The translations under genes and the position numbers were made by a program. A stretch of DNA of 64,000 nt, from contig CAJUOB010000009.1 of NCBI GenBank assembly GCA_910587915.1, forward strand, positions 1-64,000, in the 5' to 3' direction. Shown here piece after piece: positions 34,823 through 43,298 of the stretch. Position 1 is the stretch's first letter. Every line of letters begins with the position of its first letter. The stretch comes from an uncultured Muribaculaceae bacterium (lineage in GTDB: Bacteria; Bacteroidota; Bacteroidia; Bacteroidales; Muribaculaceae). A model generated the notes under the pieces. That model searched no databases, was not told where the DNA came from, and saw nothing but the letters and a program-made list of their open reading frames with translations.

Positions 34823-35332
34823 ATGGCAACCACGACTTCTTTCCAAGCTAACCTGATGAACCTTCAGTCGAATCTTCTCAACTTCGCATACATGCTCACA
34901 TCCAACCGCGACGATGCATACGATCTTCTCCAGGATACCACCCTGAAGGCTCTCGACAATCAGGATAAATATGCCGAGAACACAAACTTCAAGGCATGGG
35001 TGATGACGATAATGCGTAATATCTTCATCAACAACTACCGCCGCACAGCCCGCGCAGCGACAGTCGTGGATACCACCGACAATCTCTACCACCTCAACCT
35101 GAGCCAGGACAGCGGTTTCGAATCGCCCGAGGAATCCTACGGTGCAAGCGAGATCACCATGGCCATCAACGAATTCTCCGACGAATACCGCATTCCTTTC
35201 TCCATGCATGTGGCCGGCTACAAGTATAATGAGATCGCCGAGAAGATGAATCTTCCCCTCGGTACTGTCAAGAGCCGCATCTTCTTCGCTCGCAAGAAAC
35301 TGCAGGAGCGTTTCGCCGATTACCGTTATTAA
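34823..35332 (+). CDS. RNA polymerase sigma factor, ECF (sigma-70 family)
   Basis: 169 residues with the two-domain ECF plan. Region 2 is at about 8-75 (NLLNFAYMLTSNRDDAYDLLQDTTLKAL, then FKAWVMTIMRNIFINNYRR) and region 4 at about 110-165 (IPFSMHVAGYKYNEIAEKMNLPLGTVKSRIFFARKKL, the helix-turn-helix). No anti-sigma gene with a zinc or FecR domain is next to it, unlike most ECF sigmas of Bacteroidetes carbohydrate loci. Single-gene transcript with its own promoter and terminator. Stand-alone, constitutively expressed ECF factors of this type occur in Bacteroidales; the regulon is unknown. Confidence 0.9.
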   Translation: MATTTSFQANLMNLQSNLLNFAYMLTSNRDDAYDLLQDTTLKALDNQDKYAENTNFKAWVMTIMRNIFINNYRRTARAATVVDTTDNLYHLNLSQDSGFESPEESYGASEITMAINEFSDEYRIPFSMHVAGYKYNEIAEKMNLPLGTVKSRIFFARKKLQERFADYRY

Positions 35333-35391
35333 TTGACGTTAAGATGATTGAGAAGTAAAAAACAGCCAAAACAAGTATATAGATATAATTG

Positions 35392-35417
35392 CGCCCGGGA
35401 TTTTCCCCGGGCGTTTC
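35392..35417 (+). terminator. terminator of the ECF sigma gene
   Basis: CGCCCGGG (35392-35399) and CCCGGGCG (35406-35413) make a perfect 8-bp GC stem with a 6-base loop, followed by TTTC. Confidence 0.7.
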
Positions 35418-35444
35418 GTTTATCAACTAAAAAATGTATCTTTG
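35414..35444 (+). promoter_or_regulatory. promoter of the 276-residue membrane protein gene
   Basis: TTTC at 35414-35417 (one mismatch) and TATCTTTG at 35437-35444, spacer 19 nt. The ATG at 35465 is 20 nt downstream, which argues against the earlier in-frame start at 35348. Confidence 0.6.
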
Positions 35445-35464
35445 CCAATAAACCGGATTTTATC

Positions 35465-36295
35465 ATGAAAAAGCACCATCGATTCATCGAGCGTATAACC
35501 ATTTGGATTCTTGTCGGGATAGGGGCGTTGCTCCTGTTGTTTAGTTTGGTTTTGACTTCTTTCCCTCACAGAGACCTTATTTTAGTCCTGCTGACAGGCC
35601 TCTTGGCCCTATATCTTCTATATACATTGGGCTGTTGGCCGGTCGCTGACTTTGAATCTATCATGAAGGCCATACGTCAGCCTGGTTCTGCTTACTTTTA
35701 TTGTACAAGAGATGAGGCTGAAATGGAAATCAATAATATACGGGTCAAATACAGGCTGGTCAAGAAAACCCTATACAAAAGATTGGTCTCGGTTTCATTG
35801 CAGATCGACTATCCGCCATCGATGAAATCCGATGAATCGTATGCTGCCATCAAAAAGAAACTCAAAAAGGCTATAGCGGAAGAGGTGGGATGTCTCGAGC
35901 AAATGCGTTGCCGTAGATCGCGATTTTATATTACCTTAAGCGGATATTTCACAAATGATTATATCAATGTAGACACATTTCGCCGTTTCAACGAATGCGC
36001 CCGTCGGGTAATTGAGGATGAACTGCATCTGGATGAATGTATGCAATGGTTCAAATGTGTTGACGATGAAACCGGCGATGAGTCTTTCTATGAATTTAAG
36101 GGTGTCATTATGCAGCGCTATGTAGTCCGTAATCTCGAAGAGGATACATGGGAATGTGATTACAAATATGGGCCCTGGGATATAGAGCTATCCGATTTAG
36201 ATGAGGATTCAACACTCATAACCCAAGAAGAATTCGATGCGGTCTATCAAGCCGCCTGGGACAAACTCAAAGACAACCCCGAAATGTTCAACTAA
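35465..36295 (+). CDS. hypothetical two-helix membrane protein
   Basis: About 276 residues, unrecognised. Two adjacent hydrophobic helices lie near the N-terminus (ITIWILVGIGALLLLFSLVL and LILVLLTGLLALYLLYTLG, about 10-55), so it is anchored in the inner membrane. The cytoplasmic or periplasmic remainder is charged, with many Glu, Asp, Arg and Tyr and Cys at CLEQMRCRRSR, and ends with a strongly acidic segment (WDIELSDLDEDSTLITQEEFD). Codon use is less C-rich than in neighbours such as sdh or gapA, consistent with low expression or accessory origin. Followed by two stem-loops before secA. Confidence 0.65.
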   Translation: MKKHHRFIERITIWILVGIGALLLLFSLVLTSFPHRDLILVLLTGLLALYLLYTLGCWPVADFESIMKAIRQPGSAYFYCTRDEAEMEINNIRVKYRLVKKTLYKRLVSVSLQIDYPPSMKSDESYAAIKKKLKKAIAEEVGCLEQMRCRRSRFYITLSGYFTNDYINVDTFRRFNECARRVIEDELHLDECMQWFKCVDDETGDESFYEFKGVIMQRYVVRNLEEDTWECDYKYGPWDIELSDLDEDSTLITQEEFDAVYQAAWDKLKDNPEMFN

Positions 36296-36335
36296 CCCCT
36301 ACGTCCTTAGGATAGGGATAATGACGCATCAGTAG

Positions 36336-36356
36336 GGACGTGCGTTCTGCACGTCC
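36336..36356. repeat. short intergenic palindrome (possible REP-like unit)
   Basis: GGACGTGC (36336-36343) and GCACGTCC (36349-36356) are perfect inverse repeats around GTTCT. They stand between the membrane protein gene and the bidirectional terminator. No second copy was recognised in this window. Confidence 0.45.
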
Positions 36357-36381
36357 GGAGCGTATTTTGCATATAGAAACA

Positions 36382-36413
36382 AACACGGCTATACCCGAAG
36401 ATATAGCCGTGTT
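36382..36413. terminator. bidirectional terminator between the membrane protein gene and secA
   Basis: AACACGGCTATA (36382-36393) and TATAGCCGTGTT (36402-36413) form a perfect 12-bp stem with an 8-base loop between convergent genes, 26 nt from the secA stop. T-runs are weak on both sides. Confidence 0.75.
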
Positions 36414-36439
36414 GATGTTAATGCTGCTGTGGTTGGGCT

Positions 36440-39400
36440 TTAGAGGCCTTTACCGTGGCAGTTTTTGTATTTTTTGCCGGAACCGCATGGGCAGGGATCA
36501 TTTCGGCCTATGCGGGGAGCGGCTTTGGCAGGCATCGGTTTCTGCTGTTCGCCCTGGGGCGCGGATGCAGCCTGGCGCTGAGCCGGATCGCCGGGAAGTT
36601 CGGCTTTCGATGTCTTGTAGTTATAGCGGGTGGGCGCTTCCGCCTGAGTTTCCTTCACATCCGGCTGGCGGGGTGCTGGTTTGCTGAGCTTGTGCTCGGG
36701 CAGCTCCTCGTCGGACTGCTGCGGGGCCTGAGGTGCGGGAGCCTGCTGACGCATATGTATCTGGCCACGCATGAGGGCTGCCACAGCTTTGGAGTTTAGA
36801 TTGCTGAGCATGTTCTCGAAGAGGTGGAACGACTCTACCTTGTAGATGATCAGAGGGTCTTTCTGCTCGTAGGCGGCATTCTGAACACTCTGGCGAAGCT
36901 GGTCGAGTTCGCGTAGATGTTCCTTCCAGAGTTCATCGATGGTCACGAGCATAAGGGCTTTGTGCCATTCCTTGATGATTGTACGGCATTCGCTTGCCAC
37001 TGCCTTGCGGAGATCGGTGCGGATGTTGAACACACGTTTACCGTCGGTGATAGGAACGAGAATGAGACCGTCGTAGTCGGTATTCTCGGCCATCTGGCTT
37101 ATCACAGGCATTGCTACGTCGCGGATATGGCCGCTCTTGCGGTCGAGGGCTGCGACTGCGGCGTCGTGCAGACGGTTGATTTTCTCCTCGCGGTCGAGTT
37201 CGGCATATTCCTTTTCTGTGAAAGGTGCCTCTATGGCGAGCACTCGGAAAATCTCGGTGCAGAGATCGGGATATTGTGTCGGGTTTTCGAAGTTTACGAT
37301 GATGTTTTCGACGGTATCGTAGAGCATGTTGATAATGTCGACACCGATACGTTCGCCAAGCACGGCGTGGCGGCGGCGTTCATAGATATATGTACGCTGC
37401 TTGTTCATCACGTCGTCGAACTCGAGAAGACGTTTACGTATACCGAAGTTGTTTTCCTCTACGCGTTTCTGTGCCTTTTCGATGGCGTTGTTCACCATCT
37501 TGTGCTCTATCATTTCGTCTTCTTTGAGACCGAGACGGTCGAGCATGCGCACCACATTATCGGTGGCGAACATACGCATCAAGGGGTCTTCGAACGATAC
37601 GAAGAATACCGACGAACCCGGGTCGCCCTGACGGCCGGAACGTCCGCGGAGCTGACGGTCCACACGGCGGGATTCGTGGCGTTCGGTACCGATGATGGCA
37701 AGACCACCGGCTTCCTTGACCTCGGGCGTGAGTTTGATGTCGGTACCACGGCCGGCCATGTTGGTGGCTATGGTGACACATCCTTTGCGACCTGCAAGTG
37801 CCACAACCTCGGCTTCGCGTTGGTGTAGCTTGGCGTTGAGCACCTGGTGAGGTATCTTCTGCATGTCGAGCATGCGGCTTAGAAGCTCGGAAATTTCGAC
37901 CGAGGTCGTACCCACGAGCACGGGGCGTCCTGCTTCGACAAGTTTCACTATCTCTGCAATTACGGCCTTGTACTTTTCTTTCTTCGTGCGGTACACGCGG
38001 TCGTTCATGTCGATGCGGGCTATGGGGCGGTTGGTGGGGATGGTCACCACATCGAGTTTATAGATGTCCCAGAGCTCACCGGCTTCGGTCTCGGCAGTAC
38101 CGGTCATACCTGAGAGCTTGTGGTACATGCGGAAGTAGTTCTGCAGTGTGATGGTGGCGAAAGTCTGTGTGGCTGCTTCCACCTTCACGCCTTCCTTGGC
38201 TTCGATAGCCTGATGGAGCCCATCGCTGTAGCGGCGGCCTTCCATGATACGGCCTGTCTGCTCATCGACGATTTTCACTTTATTGTCGTCTACCACATAC
38301 TCGGTGTCGCGCTCGAAGAGAGTATATGCCTTGAGTAGCTGGTTGACTGTGTGCACGCGCTCTGCCTTGACGGCGTATTCCGCCATCAGTTCATCCTTGC
38401 GCATCTGGCGCTCTTCCGGATCGGGCATGTGCTCAAGCTCTGAAAGCTGGGCAGCGATATCGGGCAGCACGAAGAACTGCGGGTCCTGCGAGTGTCCGGT
38501 GAGTTCGTCGATACCCTTGTCGGTGAGTTCTACCGAGCGGTTCTTCTCGTCGATCACGAAGTAGAGCGGGTCGGTTGCTTCGGGCATTTCGCGGGCGTTG
38601 TCCTGCAGATAGTGTGCTTCGGTTTCGAGAAGTATCTTGCGCATGCCTTCCTGGCTGAGGAAGCGGATAAGGGCGCTATTCTTGGGCAGACCCTTGAATG
38701 CGCGGAAGAGGAGAAGAGCACCTTCCTTCTGGGCATCCTTGTCGTCGGATGCAAGTTTGGTCTTAGCCTCGGCGAGGATAGATGTCACCAGTCGCTGCTG
38801 GGCTTTTACCACCTTCTCTACATTCGATTTGTAGATATCGAAGAGCTGGTCGTCGCCTTTGGGTACAGGACCGGAAATGATAAGAGGTGTACGTGCGTCG
38901 TCGATAAGCACAGAGTCGACCTCATCGACGATAGCGTAGTAGTGCTTGCGCTGCACGAGGTCTTCGGGTACCATGGCCATGTTGTCGCGCAGGTAGTCGA
39001 AGCCGAATTCATTGTTGGTACCGTATGTGATGTCGCATTCATATGCGCGACGGCGTTCGGGGGTATTGGGCTGGTGTTTGTCGATGCAATCCACGCTTGC
39101 GCCGTGGAACATATATAGCGGTCCCATCCACTCGGAGTCACGTTTCGACAGATAGTCGTTCACGGTCACCACGTGCACGCCGCGGCCAGAGAGCGAGCGC
39201 AGGAATACCGGCAGGGTTGCCACAAGGGTTTTACCTTCACCGGTGGCCATTTCGGCGATTTTGCCTTCCTGCAGCACAATGCCGCCGATAAACTGAACGT
39301 CGTAGTGGGCCATATCCCACACGATTTCGTTGCCGCCGGCCATCCAGCGGTTCTTCCATATGGCTTTGTCGCCGTCGATCGACACAAATTCGCGTCCTTG

Positions 39401-39820
39401 TCCGGCAAGCTCGCGGTCGAAGTCGGTAGCTGTGACAACTATTGTCTCATTTTCAGCGAAGCGCTTGGCTGTCTCGCGCACGGTGGCGAATACCACCGGC
39501 AGATGGTCGTCGAGCTGCTTTTCTATAATGTCGAGAATGCTCTTCTCGTGGGTGTCGATACGGTCCCACAGAGGCTGGCGTTGGTCGAAGGGAAGAGCCT
39601 CGACTTCCTCGCGGAGTTTGTCGATGGCTGCACGGTCTTCGGCAGTGGCTTCGGCGATGGAAGCGCGGACGTTGTCGATTTCGCGGCGAAGGCCGTCGTT
39701 GTCGAGGGCGGCTACACGGGGCATTTCTTCTTTGATGGCCTTGAGCTTGGGCTGGATGGCCTTGAGGTCGCGCACCGATTTGTCGCCGAATATCTTTTTA
39801 AGGAATGAAGTTACGGACAT
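36440..39820 (-). CDS. secA: protein translocase subunit SecA
   Basis: ATPase that drives preproteins through SecYEG. 1126 residues, in keeping with the long Bacteroidetes form. The nucleotide-binding domain has MATGEGKTLVATLPVFL (Walker A, about 190) and YAIVDEVDSVLIDDARTPLI (DEAD-type Walker B, about 300); NMAGRGTDIKL and QLRGRSGRQGDPGSS mark the second motor half. A Pro/Gln/Ala linker leads to the C-terminal zinc finger CPCGSGKKYKNCHG, which binds SecB or ribosomes. An insertion of ~100 residues after RTPLIISGPVPK accounts for much of the extra length. Preceded by its own promoter. Confidence 0.97.
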   Translation of the reverse strand: MSVTSFLKKIFGDKSVRDLKAIQPKLKAIKEEMPRVAALDNDGLRREIDNVRASIAEATAEDRAAIDKLREEVEALPFDQRQPLWDRIDTHEKSILDIIEKQLDDHLPVVFATVRETAKRFAENETIVVTATDFDRELAGQGREFVSIDGDKAIWKNRWMAGGNEIVWDMAHYDVQFIGGIVLQEGKIAEMATGEGKTLVATLPVFLRSLSGRGVHVVTVNDYLSKRDSEWMGPLYMFHGASVDCIDKHQPNTPERRRAYECDITYGTNNEFGFDYLRDNMAMVPEDLVQRKHYYAIVDEVDSVLIDDARTPLIISGPVPKGDDQLFDIYKSNVEKVVKAQQRLVTSILAEAKTKLASDDKDAQKEGALLLFRAFKGLPKNSALIRFLSQEGMRKILLETEAHYLQDNAREMPEATDPLYFVIDEKNRSVELTDKGIDELTGHSQDPQFFVLPDIAAQLSELEHMPDPEERQMRKDELMAEYAVKAERVHTVNQLLKAYTLFERDTEYVVDDNKVKIVDEQTGRIMEGRRYSDGLHQAIEAKEGVKVEAATQTFATITLQNYFRMYHKLSGMTGTAETEAGELWDIYKLDVVTIPTNRPIARIDMNDRVYRTKKEKYKAVIAEIVKLVEAGRPVLVGTTSVEISELLSRMLDMQKIPHQVLNAKLHQREAEVVALAGRKGCVTIATNMAGRGTDIKLTPEVKEAGGLAIIGTERHESRRVDRQLRGRSGRQGDPGSSVFFVSFEDPLMRMFATDNVVRMLDRLGLKEDEMIEHKMVNNAIEKAQKRVEENNFGIRKRLLEFDDVMNKQRTYIYERRRHAVLGERIGVDIINMLYDTVENIIVNFENPTQYPDLCTEIFRVLAIEAPFTEKEYAELDREEKINRLHDAAVAALDRKSGHIRDVAMPVISQMAENTDYDGLILVPITDGKRVFNIRTDLRKAVASECRTIIKEWHKALMLVTIDELWKEHLRELDQLRQSVQNAAYEQKDPLIIYKVESFHLFENMLSNLNSKAVAALMRGQIHMRQQAPAPQAPQQSDEELPEHKLSKPAPRQPDVKETQAEAPTRYNYKTSKAELPGDPAQRQAASAPQGEQQKPMPAKAAPRIGRNDPCPCGSGKKYKNCHGKGL

Positions 39821-39847
39821 ATATTGGTTGTATCTTGTTTTCGATTT

Positions 39848-39879
39848 GCAAAAATATAAAAAAATACTCAGGCAGCCAA
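39848..39879 (-). promoter_or_regulatory. promoter of secA
   Basis: On the minus strand TATTTTTG (complement of 39848-39855) lies 20 nt after CTTG (complement of 39876-39879), one mismatch from TTTG. The -7 box is 27 nt before the secA ATG. Confidence 0.6.
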
Positions 39880-39929
39880 GTGCTTACGCACCTGACGGCA
39901 AAATACTTGTCTCCGTGGTGTTGTTCGGC

Positions 39930-41534
39930 TTATTTCTGTGGCCGCACCGGAGGCACAGCCGCGCCATTGGGCGAGCGGATGCGTAGTATCGACGCCACAG
40001 TCGGTGCTATGGCGCGTGCATCTACCGGTGTGCCTATGGTCTGAGCCGGCAGCCCGGGTGCCATTATGAAGGCCGGTGCAGTAGTGGCGGCCAGGCGGTG
40101 TACATCGCCGCCGTTGGTGGCCATCGGATCGGTGAGATCGTCGACGGTCTCGAAGCCCGGTACTATCTCCACCATCAGGTCGCCGGCGTTGTCGCGCACG
40201 GTGTTGCGGCGTATGGCCTCGGGATTTTCGCCGGCACGTCCGGCAATTATGTCGTCAATGGTATATACACGGTCCACACCTGTCATCCGCGACAGGAAGT
40301 CGGCCGCTTCGGCGCGCACGGCCCGTATGTCGAGCCCGCGCTCTTTTATTTCTTTCTGATTGAGATAGAATTGTCCGCGATGGAAGCCCGACACATAGTC
40401 CCCGTTGCCATAGATGGCCATGAGGTATATGTTGAGCAGCGAGGCTGCCTTGCGGGTGGAAAACTCACCGTAGGGTATGTTCCACCGCTCCTCGTCGCGG
40501 CGGGTGCTTGCCCGGCGCGGTGTAGCGGCCAGGAATACGACTGTGCTGTCGAGGCCTACACGGCGGTCGATGGTGCTGAATAACTGCTCGAGTTTGCGGT
40601 CGAGCTTAACGTATGCATCGTATAGCTCGGGGCGGTTGTCGGGATTCTTTCCGTAGGTGTATGGCTCGAGGGTATAGGCTACATTCAGCACGTCGGTGAC
40701 GCCAGGATGCTGTCCCACCCGCAGCGATGAAAGCAGATCGATGGCCACATCGGTCACTTCGGCGTTGACCAACGGTGAGGATGTGAACATGTCGAGGCGC
40801 TCGCTCTTGGAGCGAGGGAATACGTGGCGGAATGGATAGCGCGTGAGGTGGTCGGGGAGCATGGGGAACTCATCGGGCGATAGCGATGGGGTCCAGCTCA
40901 TTGTGTCGAGTCTCGCGCTGAGAGGGGCCATGCGGTTGCGGGCCGCCACGGCGACCGGGAGCTCTTTGTAGAAAGTCGAGGAGGCCCAGTTGCCTGTTTT
41001 GGCATCGAGCCATAGTGCGCTGTTGCCGGCATGTCCGGCGAGAGCGAGCGATACGGCAGGGTCGGTCGCTACGGCATATACCACGTTGACTCCCCCCGAG
41101 GCTATGCGCGCTTCATCGGAGATGGTGCTGACTTTGAGTGCTGCGGGAGAATACGATGCGTTGGTGAAATTGCCCATGGCAGCCGCATCGCTGTATGGGC
41201 TGACGACGCGCCGGGCGTCGCGGTCGTAAGTGTACTGCGCCTGTATACCGTTTATCGACGGTGCCGCACCTGTCATTATCTCGGCAGTGGCAGCTGCCGC
41301 ATCGAGGGACGTTCCGTAATCGGTGTGGGCAATAGTGAGCCCGTTGCGTTCGAGAAGGCGGAAACCGCCCTCGCCGAAGCGTTCACGGAGAAGGTCAAGG
41401 CAATCGCCGTCGAGGCCCTCCACCATGATGCCCACAAGCAGTTTGGGCGCCTGCGGTGAGGCTGCGCCGAGTCCGAGCGACGTCAGCGACGCCACAAGTG
41501 ACAGCAGAAATTTAAGACGGCTTAGTTTTTTCAT
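39930..41534 (-). CDS. PafA-like alkaline phosphatase-fold protein, predicted inactive
   Basis: 534 residues with a signal peptide (ending LGLGAAS), so periplasmic. It aligns by eye along its length with PafA-type phosphatases: KLLVGIMVEGLDGDCLDLLRE at the start, EIMTGAAPSINGI, WLDAKTGNWASSTFY, DAYVKLDRKLEQLFSTIDRR, and DARAIAPTVASILRI...PNGAA at the end. Every catalytic landmark I can place is altered: metal Asp to Glu39 (IMVEG), nucleophile Thr region to Ala79-82, DxxGHxxG to TLEPYTYG (288-295), TADH to AATPR (336-340), and the last His (THxP) to TTAP (484-487). The fold is kept and chemistry probably lost, hence a pseudophosphatase. Last gene of an eight-gene operon, 19 nt after the DUF4105 gene. 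Confidence 0.8.
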   Translation of the reverse strand: MKKLSRLKFLLSLVASLTSLGLGAASPQAPKLLVGIMVEGLDGDCLDLLRERFGEGGFRLLERNGLTIAHTDYGTSLDAAAATAEIMTGAAPSINGIQAQYTYDRDARRVVSPYSDAAAMGNFTNASYSPAALKVSTISDEARIASGGVNVVYAVATDPAVSLALAGHAGNSALWLDAKTGNWASSTFYKELPVAVAARNRMAPLSARLDTMSWTPSLSPDEFPMLPDHLTRYPFRHVFPRSKSERLDMFTSSPLVNAEVTDVAIDLLSSLRVGQHPGVTDVLNVAYTLEPYTYGKNPDNRPELYDAYVKLDRKLEQLFSTIDRRVGLDSTVVFLAATPRRASTRRDEERWNIPYGEFSTRKAASLLNIYLMAIYGNGDYVSGFHRGQFYLNQKEIKERGLDIRAVRAEAADFLSRMTGVDRVYTIDDIIAGRAGENPEAIRRNTVRDNAGDLMVEIVPGFETVDDLTDPMATNGGDVHRLAATTAPAFIMAPGLPAQTIGTPVDARAIAPTVASILRIRSPNGAAVPPVRPQK

Positions 41535-41553
41535 AATGCTTTACCTTAAACCA

Positions 41554-42753
41554 TCAAGAGGCTATTTTCGTTCGCTTCGGATGAAAATAAATGTATATGC
41601 ATGCGAAAGAACGTAGCATCTCGGCACCTATCAGTGGTAAGAATGCAGGGTTGGCCGACTGTGGCAACCAATGCCAGGCGACGCAAAGCGCAATCAAGAC
41701 CACAAAGTTAGTCATTTGATACCAAACGAGAAAGGTTCTGGCCTTTTTTATCCAAATAAAAATGGTGGGTATGAGGCAAAGGGGATTAAGCCAGGCAAAT
41801 AGCCAGTTGGGAGAAGTGGCCTCGTGAACCGACACAAAAATGAGGAAGGTGAGCAGACACCCTGTCAGCCCTAAAAGTGCGAAGAGGATAGAGTCGAACC
41901 AGCGGGTTAGGCGCCCTCGCTTTATATCTTTTAGAGTGAAATATACGGCCAATACCAATATCAACAGGCTCACCGACATTGGCCCCAGCAGCCATGGCGT
42001 GGGCCCATCGATGGCGGCGTCCGGTGCTACGTCATTCAGAACAATACTCTTTGCTACCACCTTTTTGCCTCCTGCTTGTGCTCCCGGCAGCATGCCATCG
42101 AGTTCGGCGGGTGCGAAGGCCATCTCGCGGCGCGTAATCGGGTAGTCGATACCGCTGCCGAGTGCCAGGTCGATGCCGAACTGGTACCATGGATAGTTTC
42201 GGTGGTACCAGCGCATTATGTTGCGGAATGTCACCGGTGCGAACGATTGGCTTTCAGCAAGAGCCGGCGCAAGTATTATGCTGTCGCCTAAAGATGCTTC
42301 GACGGCGGCAAGCGGGCGGGTGGCGCAGTTGTCCTTTACGTAGTTGTAGCGGTACACACGGTTTTCGGGCCGTATATTGGTGTTGAGTCTGTCGAGCAGG
42401 TCTTTTTTCTGGTTTGCGTCGAGATTCAGTTCATGGGCAACTATCCGGCGTCCGGCGGCTGTGTAGTGGTACAGAAACGGCTCGGCAGGCTGTGCCACAG
42501 CCATATAGTCGGTCTCACCCTTCACGAAGCGATACACAAAATTCGGTGCGTCGAAATCGAACACACCGAAATTATATGCCACCGGACCGCGCCCTTTTAT
42601 GTCGGCGATGATGGCCGAATGTCCTTCGAGTTCATAGATGTTGTGTCCGGGGTAGATGTTCACGAAGTATATCGTGGTGTCGGACTGTGCTCTGCATACA
42701 ATCGTAGCCAGAACTGTCAGGACTGTGAGAATGATGAGTCTTGCGGATTTCAT
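41554..42753 (-). CDS. DUF4105 membrane protein, probable Lnb-type lipoprotein N-acyltransferase
   Basis: About 399 residues: an N-terminal hydrophobic signal (MKSARLIILTVLTVLATIVC), a periplasmic DUF4105 domain (about 25-230), then about five C-terminal membrane helices. The domain shows GHNIYELEGHSAIIAD (His45) and VKDNCATRPL (Cys143), the His and Cys expected of an NlpC/P60-like thiol enzyme. DUF4105 proteins of Bacteroides have been reported, as I recall, as the Lnb lipoprotein N-acyltransferase, which acylates the N-terminal Cys after LspA cleavage in bacteria lacking Lnt; transfer of that role here is inference. The ATG overlaps the queE stop by four bases, so the in-frame start at 42849 is rejected. 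Confidence 0.82.
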   Translation of the reverse strand: MKSARLIILTVLTVLATIVCRAQSDTTIYFVNIYPGHNIYELEGHSAIIADIKGRGPVAYNFGVFDFDAPNFVYRFVKGETDYMAVAQPAEPFLYHYTAAGRRIVAHELNLDANQKKDLLDRLNTNIRPENRVYRYNYVKDNCATRPLAAVEASLGDSIILAPALAESQSFAPVTFRNIMRWYHRNYPWYQFGIDLALGSGIDYPITRREMAFAPAELDGMLPGAQAGGKKVVAKSIVLNDVAPDAAIDGPTPWLLGPMSVSLLILVLAVYFTLKDIKRGRLTRWFDSILFALLGLTGCLLTFLIFVSVHEATSPNWLFAWLNPLCLIPTIFIWIKKARTFLVWYQMTNFVVLIALCVAWHWLPQSANPAFLPLIGAEMLRSFACIYIYFHPKRTKIAS

Positions 42754-43298
42754 CGTATGTCGAGCAGCTTGTGGGTCTGCAGCGAAAGCCGCCAACGCGG
42801 ATGGGCCAGTATATATTCTATGGTTTCGGCTGTATTCAGGCCCGAGCATGGTTGCAGGAAGCGGTTGGGAGTATCGAAGAATTTCGCAGTTTCCTCCACG
42901 TCCTGACCTTCGTACACAATCTTGAGCTCATCCACACGGTCCACAGCCCACGGAGCGGCTTTGGGCGAACATGTCACCCAGTCGACTTCGGGGGGTACCG
43001 GTAGCGATCCATTTGTTTCGATTTGCACATAGAAGTGCTTTAGCTTCAGTTCTCTCAGCAGTGCGCTGTCGAGTTGCAGCAGAGGCTCTCCGCCTGTTGC
43101 CACCAGATGTCGTCCGGGGAAGGCAGCACATGCCTCGGCAATCTCTGTGGCTGTCATCTCAGTATAAGCGGCGAAATCTGTGTCGCAGAAGCTGCAGGCG
43201 CGGTTGCAGCCCGAGAAGCGCAGGAATACAGCCGGTGTACCGGTGTAGTACCCTTCGCCTTGAAGCGAATAGAATATTTCGTTTACCCTATATTTCAT
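42750..43298 (-). CDS. queE: 7-carboxy-7-deazaguanine synthase
   Basis: Radical-SAM enzyme that ring-contracts 6-carboxytetrahydropterin to 7-carboxy-7-deazaguanine in queuosine synthesis. 182 residues, a short but normal form. CNRACSFCD (about 31-39) is the CxxxCxxC cluster motif, YSLQGEGYYTG precedes it, and VATGGEPLLQ (about 66-75) is the SAM-binding GGEP element. Its start overlaps queD by 11 nt and its stop overlaps the DUF4105 gene by 4. queC and queF are not in the window. Confidence 0.95.
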   Translation of the reverse strand: MKYRVNEIFYSLQGEGYYTGTPAVFLRFSGCNRACSFCDTDFAAYTEMTATEIAEACAAFPGRHLVATGGEPLLQLDSALLRELKLKHFYVQIETNGSLPVPPEVDWVTCSPKAAPWAVDRVDELKIVYEGQDVEETAKFFDTPNRFLQPCSGLNTAETIEYILAHPRWRLSLQTHKLLDIR

